This document shows positions 1-10,558 of a DNA stretch of 64,000 nucleotides, piece by piece. Within the stretch, counting starts at the first letter, position 1. Each line of letters starts with the position of its first letter. This stretch comes from Ophiostoma sp. CBS 140.51. Taxonomy: Eukaryota; Ascomycota; Sordariomycetes; Ophiostomatales; Ophiostomataceae. The DNA is taken from positions 248,001 through 312,000 of the forward strand of contig JANSLP010000001.1 in the NCBI GenBank assembly GCA_029298735.1, read 5' to 3'. The translations under genes were made by a program, and so were the position numbers. The notes under the pieces are model-generated. The model ran no database searches and was not told the DNA's origin. It saw only the letters and a program-made list of their open reading frames with translations.

Positions 1-2288
1 CGTGGACGCACCAATGGCGAGGTGCATAATGGACGACGTCAGGACAAAGTAGGGCACAAAGGAGGGGGTGCGCTGCAAGGTGTAGAGCTGAGAGTAGGAG
101 CGAAGGAGGCCCTGGATGGCGTCGGCGGCCTGCAGACAGACATCCTTGGGCATGATGCTGGAACCGATGATCCGAAGCTTAATCAGAGGGCGGAAGAGCA
201 GCAGGATGGCAAAGTGGTAGTACATGTGGGCAAACAGGACGGCCGTAGTAAAGTTGTGACCCAACCTCAAAACTTCTGGGATAGAGTCGTACCAATTGAG
301 GTATTTGGTGTAGATGTGCAAAAGGTCGCGGCTGGTAAGCGGGCGACCGGGCGAGTGGAGAATGTAGAGAGACTGGTGGACGAGCTCGCTGAGTTCGCAA
401 AAGCACTTGTACACGGAGCGCACATTAGACGGCTGCTGGCAGGACCGTTGCAGTGGAGTACCGTCGTCGGTGTAGGGGATCCACTGGGAAGCCTCGATGT
501 CTCCTATGATCGCAGGCTTGGGTGGCAGAAGGGGGAAGCAGGAGCACTGCGGCAAAGAACCAGTGGCCAGAGACCATGCATGGTCCAGAGCGAAAGCACC
601 CCAAAAAGTGGCAGCCTTGACGGCAATCTCGTCCTCGTCGCCGTCGTCGTTACGGATCTGGTGCAGGCCCATCTCAATAGCAAGGCGGATGCTCTGACCG
701 GCATAGTACCAGCTCTCGGAGTCGCGGCCACAGCTTGCCTCTCTGATCGACATGATGCCCAGCGCCTGGATGGTTGTGAGGCTGTGGTGGTTGTCTTCGA
801 GGTAGAACAGACGCTGGCACTCCTTGAAGAAGTGGTCACCAGACGTGTAGGGATCGTCGGGCACAGCGCGTGTATTGGGCTGGGTAGAGAAGCGGCAGCC
901 TAAGGCCAAAAGGGCATTGACTAGGATGGGTGAGCAGTAGCGCTGACGGCCTTCTTGGAAGTCGTAGAGGAAGTGCTCTTTGCTGAGCGAGGCGAACGTT
1001 GGGTACTCCCAGCAAAAGTAGAGGGCCAACAGGTGCTGGACCAGATTCAGATCTTCCGAGATATCGGTCCACGTGGTGGTGGGCGACTTGAGGTCCGGCT
1101 GGGCGGGGGCCAAGATCTGGTCGACACCGCGGTACCGTGGGAACTCGCCCGAGCCCATGCCACCCAGACCACCACCGCCAGGCCCGGTACGGTCTTCCGG
1201 CCCCACACCCTCGACCCAGGAGCCGACACGCGACTCGGGCGGCATGTTCCATTCTTGGCGCGAGTCGCTCTGGGTGGACGGCGCCTGGCTGGTGGCCGAG
1301 TACGGGTCGCCACCCCAGGGGCTGCCGTGCTGCTGGTTGAGTTGTTGTGAGTGGTGTTGCTGGAGATGAGACTGGTGCTGCTGGTGTTGTTGGTGTTGGT
1401 GCAGCGACTGTTGGTGGTGATGTTGTTGTTGTGGCTGTTGCTGATGGTGAGGATGTTGCTGATGCTGCGAGTGCTGGAGATGCTGCTGATGTTGTTGATG
1501 TTGTTGGTGCTGCTCGCTAATGCTCTGCCTTGAGCCAGGATCGCCAGAGCCGCCACCGCTCGACTGTCCACCCTGGCCGTGTATGCCGGGGCTCATGGAC
1601 GTCAGTCCTGGTGAGAAGGGCGAGTAGGTCGGGGCCTCGCCACCTGGGTAGGCGCTAGGTAGCGGCCTCTGGAATTGTGAGGGCACCGAGGCTGGTGTCG
1701 ATCCCATCGCCTGTATTGACGCCGCATTGGACGCAGCTGTGGGTGGTGCGCCTGTATCGATCCACTCCGAGATGCTGTCCACCGTCTCGCCATTGTGCAA
1801 CCGGTTCAGCACGTCTTCCCATATCCCAGGCCGGTTGAGCGCCGAGATGACGGCGTCGCTGGACCGTTGGCGTCTCCGCAGGGTCTCGATCTCGCTGCGG
1901 AGGTCTTCTTTGGACTGGCGGACCGGAAGTTCGTATATGCACTCGACGTCCCGCTGGACACGGCAGCGGCCGCATGGTCGTCGTCCGTCGCACTACACTG
2001 TTAGCAGGGGTCAAATAGGCTGACATGGGCTGCGATATGTACCTTTACACGCTTCTTGCGACATTCGTTGCAGGCATTAGGCGTGACAACGCCGATACCG
2101 CGTCGCCGCTTGGACAGCAGGCTCTGTGAAAGAGGTGCGGCCGAGGAGGACACGCCGGCAGCCGGTTCCGAGTCGGGCGCGGCGCGTTGCTTGCCGCGTG
2201 CGGCTTTGCCTTGGCCTTGGCCGGCCGCCGAAGTCGGGGTTGAGGAGATGGCCGCCTGTTGGGACGGATCTTCTTCCTTGGGGTCCAT
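1..2288 (-). CDS. Zn2Cys6 transcription factor with fungal_trans domain, C-terminus beyond window edge
   Basis: Nuclear DNA-binding regulator, read as exon 1 2288-2043, intron 2042-1993 (50 bp, GTACAT donor, GCTAAC branch, TAG), exon 2 from 1992 to the edge. That gives 746 residues with no stop. Splicing completes a perfect binuclear zinc cluster in the CX2CX6CX5CX2CX7C pattern; its first half (CNECRKKRVK) ends exon 1 and its second half opens exon 2. A linker helix with ETLRRRQRSS and a Gln/His-rich tract follow. The middle-homology domain then shows LALYFCWEYPTF, LVNALLALGCRFS, RLAIEMGLH and WIPYTDDG. The arrangement resembles NirA/NIT4-type regulators, but I cannot fix the target pathway. 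The start is the ATG preceding MDPKEED; frames upstream are CT-rich low complexity. Family call is firm, specific identity open. Confidence 0.88.
1326..1518 (-). repeat. Gln/His-rich coding repeat inside the Zn2Cys6 gene
   Basis: CAA/CAG/CAC/CAT codons dominate about 190 bp of the minus strand and encode a Gln/His-rich tract of roughly 60 residues, with only scattered Ser, Leu and Pro. It lies between the zinc cluster and the middle-homology domain. Such tracts are common, length-variable activation or spacer regions in fungal regulators. Confidence 0.8.
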
Positions 2289-2315
2289 GTTGGCGGCGGA
2301 GAAAAAGTATTGGGT

Positions 2316-2378
2316 TGAGAGAGATAGAGAGAGATAGAGAGAGAGAGGGAGAGAGAGAGGGAGAGAGAGAGACAAAGA
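2316..2378. repeat. GA/GATA-type microsatellite
   Basis: A run of GAGAGATA, GAGAGAGG and GAGA units lies 30-90 bp upstream of the regulator's start codon. On the sense strand it is a CT tract in the probable 5' UTR. Confidence 0.85.
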
Positions 2379-4309
2379 GGTGAGAGAAAGGCGGCTGTCT
2401 TTACCGACAACGCGCAACCAAAGGAGGAGAAGAAGAGAGAGAGGGGCCTCGAGATGCTAACAAAGGAGGGACCATTCTCCTGTGCAGTCGAGTGAAAGCA
2501 GTAGAATCTATGCGTGCGCGCAAGATGTAGGTTTCGGGGGGAAGCCTCGATGTTTGATGTTGCTGTTCGTGGTCGTTGCTGGTGGTCACACCGGGCGACG
2601 TAAGTCTGTTCGTGAAGCGCTTCGTCGTGCGATGACAATGCTTGCGCAATGTGTGCGGTCAGGAATGGGAATAGCAATACAGATCAAACCAGAGCCAGAC
2701 TCCAAAATCAGAGGTGGTCTATGCGCATTTACTCTGTATTTCTGGACGTTGGCAGTTGCAAAAAAGGCGGGAGGGGGTGGGGAATTATGAATTGGGTTCG
2801 ATTGGGGGGGGAACGGGCAAACGTTCTAGATGCAGGGGGGTTGTTTGTGGGTTTTGATCGGTCGTCGGTTGTTGTCGTTGTGGTCCTTTTTGCTGAAGCT
2901 ATCGACAAACACAATGGGAACCGCCCAAAAAGATACGTCGTCAGGGATCAGAAAAAAGCGCCGAAAGAAAAAAATTGCGTCATTCGACACCGGTAAAACG
3001 GTTTCAAAGGGGTCAAAGAAAGTGTGGGCGGCAAGCAGCTGCCTTATTTTGGCAGGCGCACTTGAGCAAGTAACGGCTCGACAGGGAAGGAGCAACTTGG
3101 CATTTTCTTTCACGACCGGGACGCGGTGTCGAGGTTGCTAACGGAGCAGGCCCGATACAGAAAGGCGCTGGCTCCTTCTGCTTTTAGTGGTTGGAGCGTC
3201 CAGAGTTTCGACACTTTGCCCTGCACTCCATACACTTTGTTGCTTGGCGTTTCCCTTAGCTGAGCAGGTGCAGGGCGTTGATTGGCGCCTGCCGTTACTA
3301 TCGCTAGCTACCCGCCTGTCGTTCGTTTTTGTTCAGATTTTCAGTTGTTATCTCCTCTTATTTTTGCTATTTTACCCCATTTCTTGTCCTCTAAAAAAAA
3401 CCTAAACGACTTGATTATGACGAAATAGGGAATATTCTGCTCTCCCCCTAAGCTTTTTGACATATTTGCTGAAACGACTACTCTGCAAGTGAAATTACAC
3501 ATATGTGGGTGAGCACTGAGCAGGCGAAGAAGGAAAGAGCAATCAGTGGAATATACAAATAGAGCACAATAGGAAAGAGTATTGTACATCACAACCATTG
3601 TATTTCATATCATGGAGGCGAGACGGAAGGCGCAAAATACTCGCCACACTGCACCCTAGACGGTAAAGAGCAACTGGCGAAAGAAAAGAAAAGTACGAAG
3701 GAGAGAAACGACATATCGGCACTCGAACCATAACTCCACAAAGGGCCGGACTAAAATGTCTTCGAGTACGCTATTCTGGGGGATTTACTGTAGTATTTGT
3801 CGGCGGCACGCAGCCGGCCAGGGAAGCCCAGGAAGCCTTCCCATTGCCTGTTCTAAGTTATGCTTCGCCAACCATCTTGCTTCGCGAAAGAAAAAAAACG
3901 ACGTCATAACCAAACTTGTCAACCCCCCCAAATGCACCAAAGAAAAACACCCCCACCCACCGATCCCTGACCATTTGCACGGGGAAATTTTCTTATGGAA
4001 AGCGGCCGAGATCGAGACTTTTGTTTCGATTTATTCGATCTTTATGGGGCCCAAAAACTGTCAGAGTCTGAAATAGAACAAATGAGGGTCTTCTTCGAGT
4101 CAGTTTATTGTACACAAAAGACGCACGTGCTGATGACGTCGGTAGGGGCCGTAAACCTTCTGTCGTCTCCTGCTGATTCTCATATGTTGTCTGTTGTCTC
4201 TTTTTCTTGTCCAACAGTTCCTCAAGGTCCCAACTGCCGCTTTCCGTTTCCCCCCCTTGACGGCTTGCCGTTTCACTCACACTCCAAGACCTTCCATTAG
4301 ACATATTTT

Positions 4310-4347
4310 GACAGTGACAGTGACAGGCGACAGGCGACAGGCGACAA
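4310..4347. repeat. Short GACAG-type minisatellite
   Basis: Two GACAGT units are followed by three GACAGGC units in direct tandem. It is local and non-coding. Confidence 0.8.
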
Positions 4348-4780
4348 GAACGGTACTTTACAAAAAGAAACTTCCGTGGCGGTTGCAACAGAAAAGACTT
4401 GTTAGAAACATTACGCGGCTGTGTCTGTCAAAACGTCGCCAAGGGGGGCGAAAAGAACAAAATTCGAACATTTGAAAAGGGCAAATAAGAAGGACGGACA
4501 GCGTTTCGTTATTCTATCTCATGCAAAAAGACGTAGCCAACCAAAGTTACAAAGCCAATGCCAGTAAAAAAAAATCAATATTTTTGTTTCTCATTCCGTA
4601 CCGTACAAATAAAACATGTGATGTGCTCGCAAAGCCGTTATGCCCAGAAAATTCCCAAATCAATCCCTTCTAACCCATTTCCAGAAACTGCCAAACTGCC
4701 TCGCCCAAGATTTGTTTTTGTTGCTATGATACAATATGTTTTGCGCTCCTTTTTCCACCAATTGTAGACAGTCCAAGAGC

Positions 4781-6541
4781 CTAATAAACCTTGCTTGGAC
4801 TACGGCCGGCTTTGGTTGGACTGCGATCGGCCTTGGTCGGGCTGCGTTCGCGCTCGCCCTTGCTGGGGCTGCGCCGGAACGACGGCGTCTGGGGCGGCGG
4901 CATGATCGCCGCGCGGGGCACATCGGGTGAGCCGTCTGTGTCGGTTGGCGTGTCTGGCTGCAGCATAAACTCGCGCCGGATGTGGCGCGGCGTCTGGCCG
5001 ATCGGCGCCCAGATGTAGGCCTGGTTGGGGTCTTGGGACGATGGTAGGGAGGAAGGACCCGGCTGAGGCTGAGAGTACGAATGCTGAGAGTGCATGTTGG
5101 GCTTGGCGTGGTTGTCGACAAAGGCGGCATCGCGGAAGCGGCTGAAACCCATGTTGCTAGCTAAGATAACAGCCAGCATGGCAGATAGGATAAAGCCCCA
5201 GGCCTTGAAGGACATGACTCCGACAAACTCATTGATGATCTCGGCAACGTTCTTGGCCGACACTTGCAGCTTCATGACGCTCGAGGGGTCCTGGTTCATG
5301 CACACTTCCCACTCGTTGCACATGACATTGAGTGCGGGCAGCCGCTCGCTGATGGGCGCGCACCGGTTCTTAGTGTACTCGTGTGCGCAGTCGTTCATCT
5401 GCGCCAGCAAGCGCGAGCGTGCCGCATCCGCTGCGTGCGAAATGTCGGCGCGCATCATGGAGATGCCACCCCACACAAACCACATGACAACGGCCATGAA
5501 AAACACATTCATGCCCAGCTGCACCCACCATGACAGGATCAGGGGCACATTGGGGTGATCGTGGATCGCTGAGAACAGGTTGCCGATAGCACCCCGCGTG
5601 ACCGTCGTTCCGTCTTCACCTTGAGCTGCCCGCCGACCCTTCTTGTCACCCCCTCTTCTCCGTTCTGACCGGTCGCCGTCCGTGAATTCACTAGCATCCG
5701 AATCGTCTGACTCGTCCGAGGAATAGTTGCTGTTGTGGTGCCGCGACCGCACGCTGCCCACATCCTTGTCGCCCACCTGCCGCTTGCGCTTGCGTACCCG
5801 GTCGCGCCGGCCAAAGAAATGGCCCAGCTTGCCGCGCGGCACGGCGCCGCGTCCGGACGCATGGCTGGATGTCGGTCGTGAGGGCGACGCCTGTCGTTGT
5901 TGGGATGACGAGTATTGCGGTGACGCAGGCGAGTCGTTCTCGTCGTGGAACAGTTTCCGGTTGACGGCCGAGGCTGGTGTAATGGTTGCATGGGCAAACT
6001 CGCGGTCGATTCGCTCATAGTCGGGCGTTTCCTCGGCTGCCATCGACACGTCGCTCTGCAACGCCGGGCTGTCCTCGGCGCCCGAGCACTCGGAGAAGAT
6101 TTCTTCTTGGCGCTTCTGCGGTGTTGTAAAGGATGGGTTGCGGAACGGCGACGCGGCCGGGTAGGATTTGGTCGAGGGCGGGTTGAAGATGGAGGAGCTT
6201 GGTGGGCGAGGGAACTGCTGCTTGGAAGGAGAGGGAGGATTTGCGTTGGCAAAGGAGGAAGAGGTTGAGGAGGCCGCATTGTTGCCAATGTTGGCGAAAG
6301 GGTTGGCCGACCGGGTCAGCCTTGATGGCGACTCGGAGGAGCCGAATGAGGGACCTGTCATGATGTTAGTAGGCTGTTGTGCAGACGTCGAGAAGGAACT
6401 GAAGAACGTGAACTTGGCTTCACTAGACTCACCCATAAACGGTCTCTGAGGGATCTGCGAGAACGGGCTAGACACGTCCACCGGCCCGCGGTTGTTCTGG
6501 TATTCCCAGTCCATGTGACTTTCGAATGTCCTCCGATTCAT
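4781..6541 (-). CDS. brl1: Brl1/Brr6-family nuclear envelope protein
   Basis: Integral protein of the nuclear envelope. In yeasts Brl1/Brr6 assist nuclear pore complex assembly and membrane lipid homeostasis. Exon 1 is 6541-6433, intron 6432-6355 (GTGAGT donor, CTAAC branch, CAG), exon 2 6354-4781; the spliced product is 560 residues. A disordered Ser/Pro-rich N-terminus leads to the conserved C-terminal domain at about residues 294-448. This has two membrane helices flanking a lumenal loop with four cysteines at about 359, 368, 382 and 388 (NDC, NRC, MCNEWEVC), the disulfide pattern that defines the family. A basic tail with repeated SPTK/SPSK motifs could be phosphorylated. The 78-bp intron is a multiple of three with no stop, so retention would add 26 residues. 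An in-frame ATG at 6946 exists, but the intervening peptide looks like UTR; the MNRRTFES start is preferred. Confidence 0.9.
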   Translation of the reverse strand: MNRRTFESHMDWEYQNNRGPVDVSSPFSQIPQRPFMGESSEAKFTFFSSFSTSAQQPTNIMTGPSFGSSESPSRLTRSANPFANIGNNAASSTSSSFANANPPSPSKQQFPRPPSSSIFNPPSTKSYPAASPFRNPSFTTPQKRQEEIFSECSGAEDSPALQSDVSMAAEETPDYERIDREFAHATITPASAVNRKLFHDENDSPASPQYSSSQQRQASPSRPTSSHASGRGAVPRGKLGHFFGRRDRVRKRKRQVGDKDVGSVRSRHHNSNYSSDESDDSDASEFTDGDRSERRRGGDKKGRRAAQGEDGTTVTRGAIGNLFSAIHDHPNVPLILSWWVQLGMNVFFMAVVMWFVWGGISMMRADISHAADAARSRLLAQMNDCAHEYTKNRCAPISERLPALNVMCNEWEVCMNQDPSSVMKLQVSAKNVAEIINEFVGVMSFKAWGFILSAMLAVILASNMGFSRFRDAAFVDNHAKPNMHSQHSYSQPQPGPSSLPSSQDPNQAYIWAPIGQTPRHIRREFMLQPDTPTDTDGSPDVPRAAIMPPPQTPSFRRSPSKGERERSPTKADRSPTKAGRSPSKVY

Positions 6542-7343
6542 CGTGAGGTTGTGGTCGAGAATTGTAGTAGAGAAGTTGTCGTGATCGTGATGTAGATCGG
6601 ATCTGAAGTCAAAGTCGATTGTGTCCTCAGGCAATTGTTGTTTTGATCTGGGGAAGAAACGTGGTAACGAACGTAGGTGGTAGGCGAGGTGTGAGATAAA
6701 AAGATACCAGAGACTGCGGACTGTTGTTGTTTGCAATCCTCTCCTCATGCATGGTCGGACGTGCCGTGAACAATTGTTGTTTGCCGTGGGCCTTGTTTCT
6801 GTGGCCTTTTGTCGCCAAAACTTTTTGGTGGCACGGTGGCTCTTCTCCAGGCGCCTGTTGTCGGTGGCAACGGGGCCTGGAGCTCTCCGTCCTGTCAACA
6901 AAGGTAAAACAGGTGCTGACCAGGGCCAAGTCTCGCCCGCTGGCATGCTAAGGCTGCACCCTTGCCTGAGGCACTAAAAATGGAACGGTAGCATTTTTGG
7001 GGTCGAGCGAAGGTAATACACATGACCGATCACGTGTAGATAAATTTTAGCCTGGCGCTTTGGACAGTCCGCGCCGAAGCAACGCGATTTTGAGGCAAAG
7101 AAAGGTTGCTGTGCTGTTCTCAGATTGCCCTTTGTCCATTCAACTTTTCCGGCCATTTCGAACCTCGATCGTTTGCCGGCATCTCTTGTCACACTCGCAC
7201 CGACCTCCAGTGCTTCAAAGACAGATTTGAGCACGTTGTCATTTCGATCTCGACTTTTCCTATATCCATCCCTCGATTTTTTATCACGACAAACTCCATC
7301 AGCCTGACCATCGACAACGCCAGCCACGACCACACACATCACC
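6542..7343. other. Divergent promoter region of brl1 and iws1
   Basis: Eight hundred bases separate the two divergent start codons. No additional gene is supported. The iws1 side is pyrimidine-rich near its ATG. Confidence 0.6.
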
Positions 7344-8833
7344 ATGGCCGACGACGCTTCTTCGCCGGTTGACCCGTCGTCGCCCAAGCCCGACGTCGAA
7401 GACGGTGGTTCCGTCAAGGCTGCCACTCCCGAGGCTGCTGCATCTGACCCTGCTGGCCCCGATGCCGACGACGATGCCGATGATGCTGCACCAGAAAAGA
7501 ACGGCTCGGGCGGCGGTGACGATGATGAGGAGGAGGAGGAGCAGCTGTCGGATGTCGACGAAGATTTCGAAGATTACGATCCAGCCACGGCCGAGATTGC
7601 TGAGACCGAGGACCGGCCAGCTGTGACGATTGACGAAGAGGCCGCCCGCGGTCTCAAGGCCTCAAAGCGCAAGCGGACCGGCGACGACGGCAAACTACGG
7701 AAGCCCAAGGAGGGCCGGCGGGAGAAGAAGCGGCGGCCGGGCGATGGTGCTGGTGCAGGCGGTAGCGACGATGAAGAGGGTGGTGAGGCGACGGCCACCT
7801 CAAAACGGGCACGCAGATCGCGGGCTGAGGACGGTGGTGCTGCATCAGCCCCTCGGCAGAAGAAGTCGGCGTCGCCCGAGGTCAACGAGGAGGATCTGAC
7901 GCCCGAGGAGCGCCGGAAGCGTGCGCTGAACCGGGCCATTGACCTGGCCATCCGCAACCCCAACAAGCGGAGGAGAAAGGCAGACGAGGATGTAAGCCAA
8001 CACCACGACTCCAAGGCGTTTGGGATTGTTATTGTTACGCATACTAACTACCGCAGGACCTCGAGAAAATGGCCGACGAGGAGATTGCACAGCTCAAGAT
8101 CCGCATGGAGCGTGCGTGCATGGCTGACATTGAAGCCCGTGCTGACGGCCGTCCAGCTGTCAACAAGCTGCAGCTGCTGCCCCAGGTGCTGTCGGTCCTC
8201 AACCGCAACGATATCCAGGAGACTATCCTTGACCCGGAGACCAACTTCTTGCAGTCGCTCAAGTTCTTTTTGGAACCGCTGAACGATGGCTCCCTGCCTA
8301 GCTACACCATCCAGCGCGACATTTTTACCTGTCTCACCCAGCTGCCCATTGAGAAGGACGCCCTCCTTAGCAGCGGCATCGGCAAAGTCGTCCTCTTTTA
8401 TACCCGCAGCAAGCGTGCCGAGCCCGCCATCAAGCGCATGGCCGAGCGTCTCGTCGGTGAATGGAGCCGTCCCATCCTCAAGAAGACGGATGACTTCAAG
8501 AAGCGCTACATTGAGACCCGCGAGTACGACTACCGCGCTGCTCGTTTGGCCGAGCAAAAGGGCGCCATGAGCGGTACCGGCAGCCAGTACACCCAGACCC
8601 TGGCAGAGCGGCCCATGTCGCGCTTCGAGCTCGACCGCGAGATGCAGCTTGCACCCCCTGTGGTCAACGCGAACCGCGCCACGCCCGTAGGCCTACCACA
8701 GTCGTACACAATTGCGCCCAAGAGCACGTTCGACGGCCACCGGGGCGCGGACTACCGGCCAATTGGTGCGAGCAGTGTGGCGGCCTTCCAACGGATGGCA
8801 CAACGAGCCAAGATGCGGAACAAGAAGAAATAG
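7344..8833 (+). CDS. iws1: Transcription elongation factor Iws1/Spn1
   Basis: Nuclear protein that binds Spt6 and RNA polymerase II during elongation and chromatin reassembly. Exon 1 7344-7991, intron 7992-8056 (65 bp; GTAAGC donor, ACTAAC branch, CAG), exon 2 8057-8833; 474 residues. The first 210 residues are acidic then Lys/Arg-rich and disordered, as in orthologues. Exon 2 holds the TFIIS N-terminal-like (LW) domain at about residues 265-345, with the signature stretches LPIEKDALLSSGIGKVV and KRMAERLVGEWSRPI. The C-terminus is basic and includes FDGHRGADYRP. The start is the first ATG after a pyrimidine-rich leader. It is divergent from brl1. Confidence 0.94.
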
Positions 8834-9439
8834 AGGACTGCTCCGTGAGTGGTCTGTGTGGCAGTGGAGGGCGAGAGGGGTTGTACTTCGCTTTATCTCT
8901 TTTCTACGGTCTAGGTCTCGCGGTGTGCTTTTTAATTGTCTTATTCTTCATTTCTACCGTGTCTTGTTTTACACTATTGAGTCTGTCATGGCATATGGGT
9001 TCTTTCAGTTACATCCAGTTTGGCCATCATTGCTTGTTTATTTGCTTGACTTTACATTTGTTTCGTTTTCTCTGTTTTGCTACCCTTCTGCGGAGTGGGC
9101 GTTTCTCGGTCGTGAGGTAAAAAACCAAAAGAAGAAGCAATAATATATTACAATACATTCATGGCCATAAAATTGTTAAAGCTTGAACTTTGTCAACTGG
9201 AACATTGCCACACATCACTTGCTCCGGGGATCGTTCGCGCCTGCCCATCTCGCACATATCCAGGTCACACCTCCCCAAGTAGATACTGACCACCCATAAC
9301 GACAACCACATATTGGGTAGGTGCGCGAAACGAGCCGGTCCGACCGAAAGTGGGGCGTAGCTTAAAACTGACAACAAAAATAAAAACGAACAAAAAACGA
9401 ACAAAAAAACGAACATCTATCGTGAGATGGCAAAAAGGT
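8834..9439. other. iws1 3' flank
   Basis: T-rich sequence after the iws1 stop, followed by mixed sequence up to the tRNA. No gene is supported. It probably holds the iws1 3' UTR and the tRNA-Pro termination side. Confidence 0.5.
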
Positions 9440-9527
9440 GGGCTCCACCGGGGATCGAACCCGGGACCTCGTGCAGTTGTTCGACAGAGAACCCAAAGCA
9501 CGAATCGTACCACTAGACCATGAAGCC
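9440..9527 (-). tRNA. tRNA-Pro (anticodon UGG) with intron
   Basis: The acceptor stem pairs GGCTTCA (9527-9521) with TGGAGCC (9447-9441), with discriminator C at 9440. The T arm carries the GGTTCGATCCC B-box. The anticodon stem CGTGC/GCACG closes a loop with TGG at positions 34-36. A 16-nt intron (9491-9476) sits after position 37, the canonical site. No CCA is encoded, as expected for a eukaryotic nuclear tRNA. Confidence 0.95.
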
Positions 9528-10558
9528 TCTCAGTCACAGAGCAAACTGATGGTTTTTTTTCGCGTAGCGGGAACATATATAATCGACGAGATAGGACAAA
9601 ATGAGGCAAAACACAAAAATTGGAGGTGGCAAGTGGTAAACTGGTCGATAGGACCGGATAACAAGTGTATTTTTTTATACCCGACAGGATGAGACTAGAT
9701 AAGATGAAATAAACAAAGGTTAGCCGCTACAGTCAACTATAAGTAGTAATTAGAAAGAAAGAAAAAAAATGAAGAGCGTGGAAAATCCGAGTCTATCTGG
9801 ATGTCGTCAGGAAACCAGTCTTTGTGCTCGGATAGACGTAACCCCACAATGTGTTCCTCATACTATTTTGAGCCTCCGCCGTATCTTGGCGTGAGATGCA
9901 AATTAACAGAAGAAAGACGGCGAGCCCGTAAAACGATAATGTTTTTCATTTCAAGTTTATAACTTTTTATTTATTATTCTGCAACCTGAAGAAAAAAAGA
10001 GTCGGAAAAAGATTATAAAAAAAACAGAATGAAGATTTGGAAGCACACGGAGAAGAGGCTAAAAAGGAGCATTTCATCGTGACAACAGGAAAGCATGTTT
10101 ATATATGTGGTGCGTAATGACTAGAAAATGAACTCTGAACAGACTCTGGAAACATATATAACAAAGCAAATACCGAAAGTAATTGTTCCTCCAACACCAA
10201 AAACGAAGACCCAGTTTAGCGAGAGATAGTGAGAAGCTTCCTTAATGACATGATGCTCATAGAGCAAATAAAAATGCACAGAAGCCAATGCAAACAAGAC
10301 ATGAAAGAGTGTAATATATAGCATCCACAGGTAGGGACAAGAGAGGTAAGAGACAGGACAGGAAGAGAGAGAGGGAAAAGAAAAACATCCAAAAAGTCCA
10401 AAAATGTGTATTTTTGTCGTCATTGCCGCTAAACAGTGCTCTTTCCTTTTATGTGTGTGTGTTCCATTTTCCTCCCCATTCTCTTGTCCGTGTCTTCTCA
10501 TCCTTTTCCGCCGTGTCCCTCCTATCGTCTCATCATCGTCATGGTCCTCACCCTCCGT
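9528..10558. other. Intergenic AT-rich stretch downstream of the SRPK gene
   Basis: About 1 kb of AT-rich, low-information sequence between tRNA-Pro and the stop of the SRPK gene. No coding, RNA or repeat feature is supported. Confidence 0.6.

Larger units (their letters stand above)
2289..4780. other. Intergenic: upstream region of the Zn2Cys6 gene
   Basis: About 2.5 kb with no supported gene. The part next to 2288 is purine-rich on the plus strand (CT-rich on the sense strand) and is probably the 5' leader of the regulator. The rest is mixed sequence; its short open frames show no domain, codon signature or splice structure I can support. Confidence 0.6.

Noticed and set aside
22..903. 293-codon open frame on the plus strand
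   Set aside because: Lies opposite the clear fungal_trans domain of the minus-strand regulator and has no recognisable features.
6542..6946. In-frame ATG at 6946 that would add 135 residues to Brl1
   Set aside because: The added peptide is low quality and UTR-like; MNRRTFES...DWEYQNNRGPVD looks like the natural family N-terminus.
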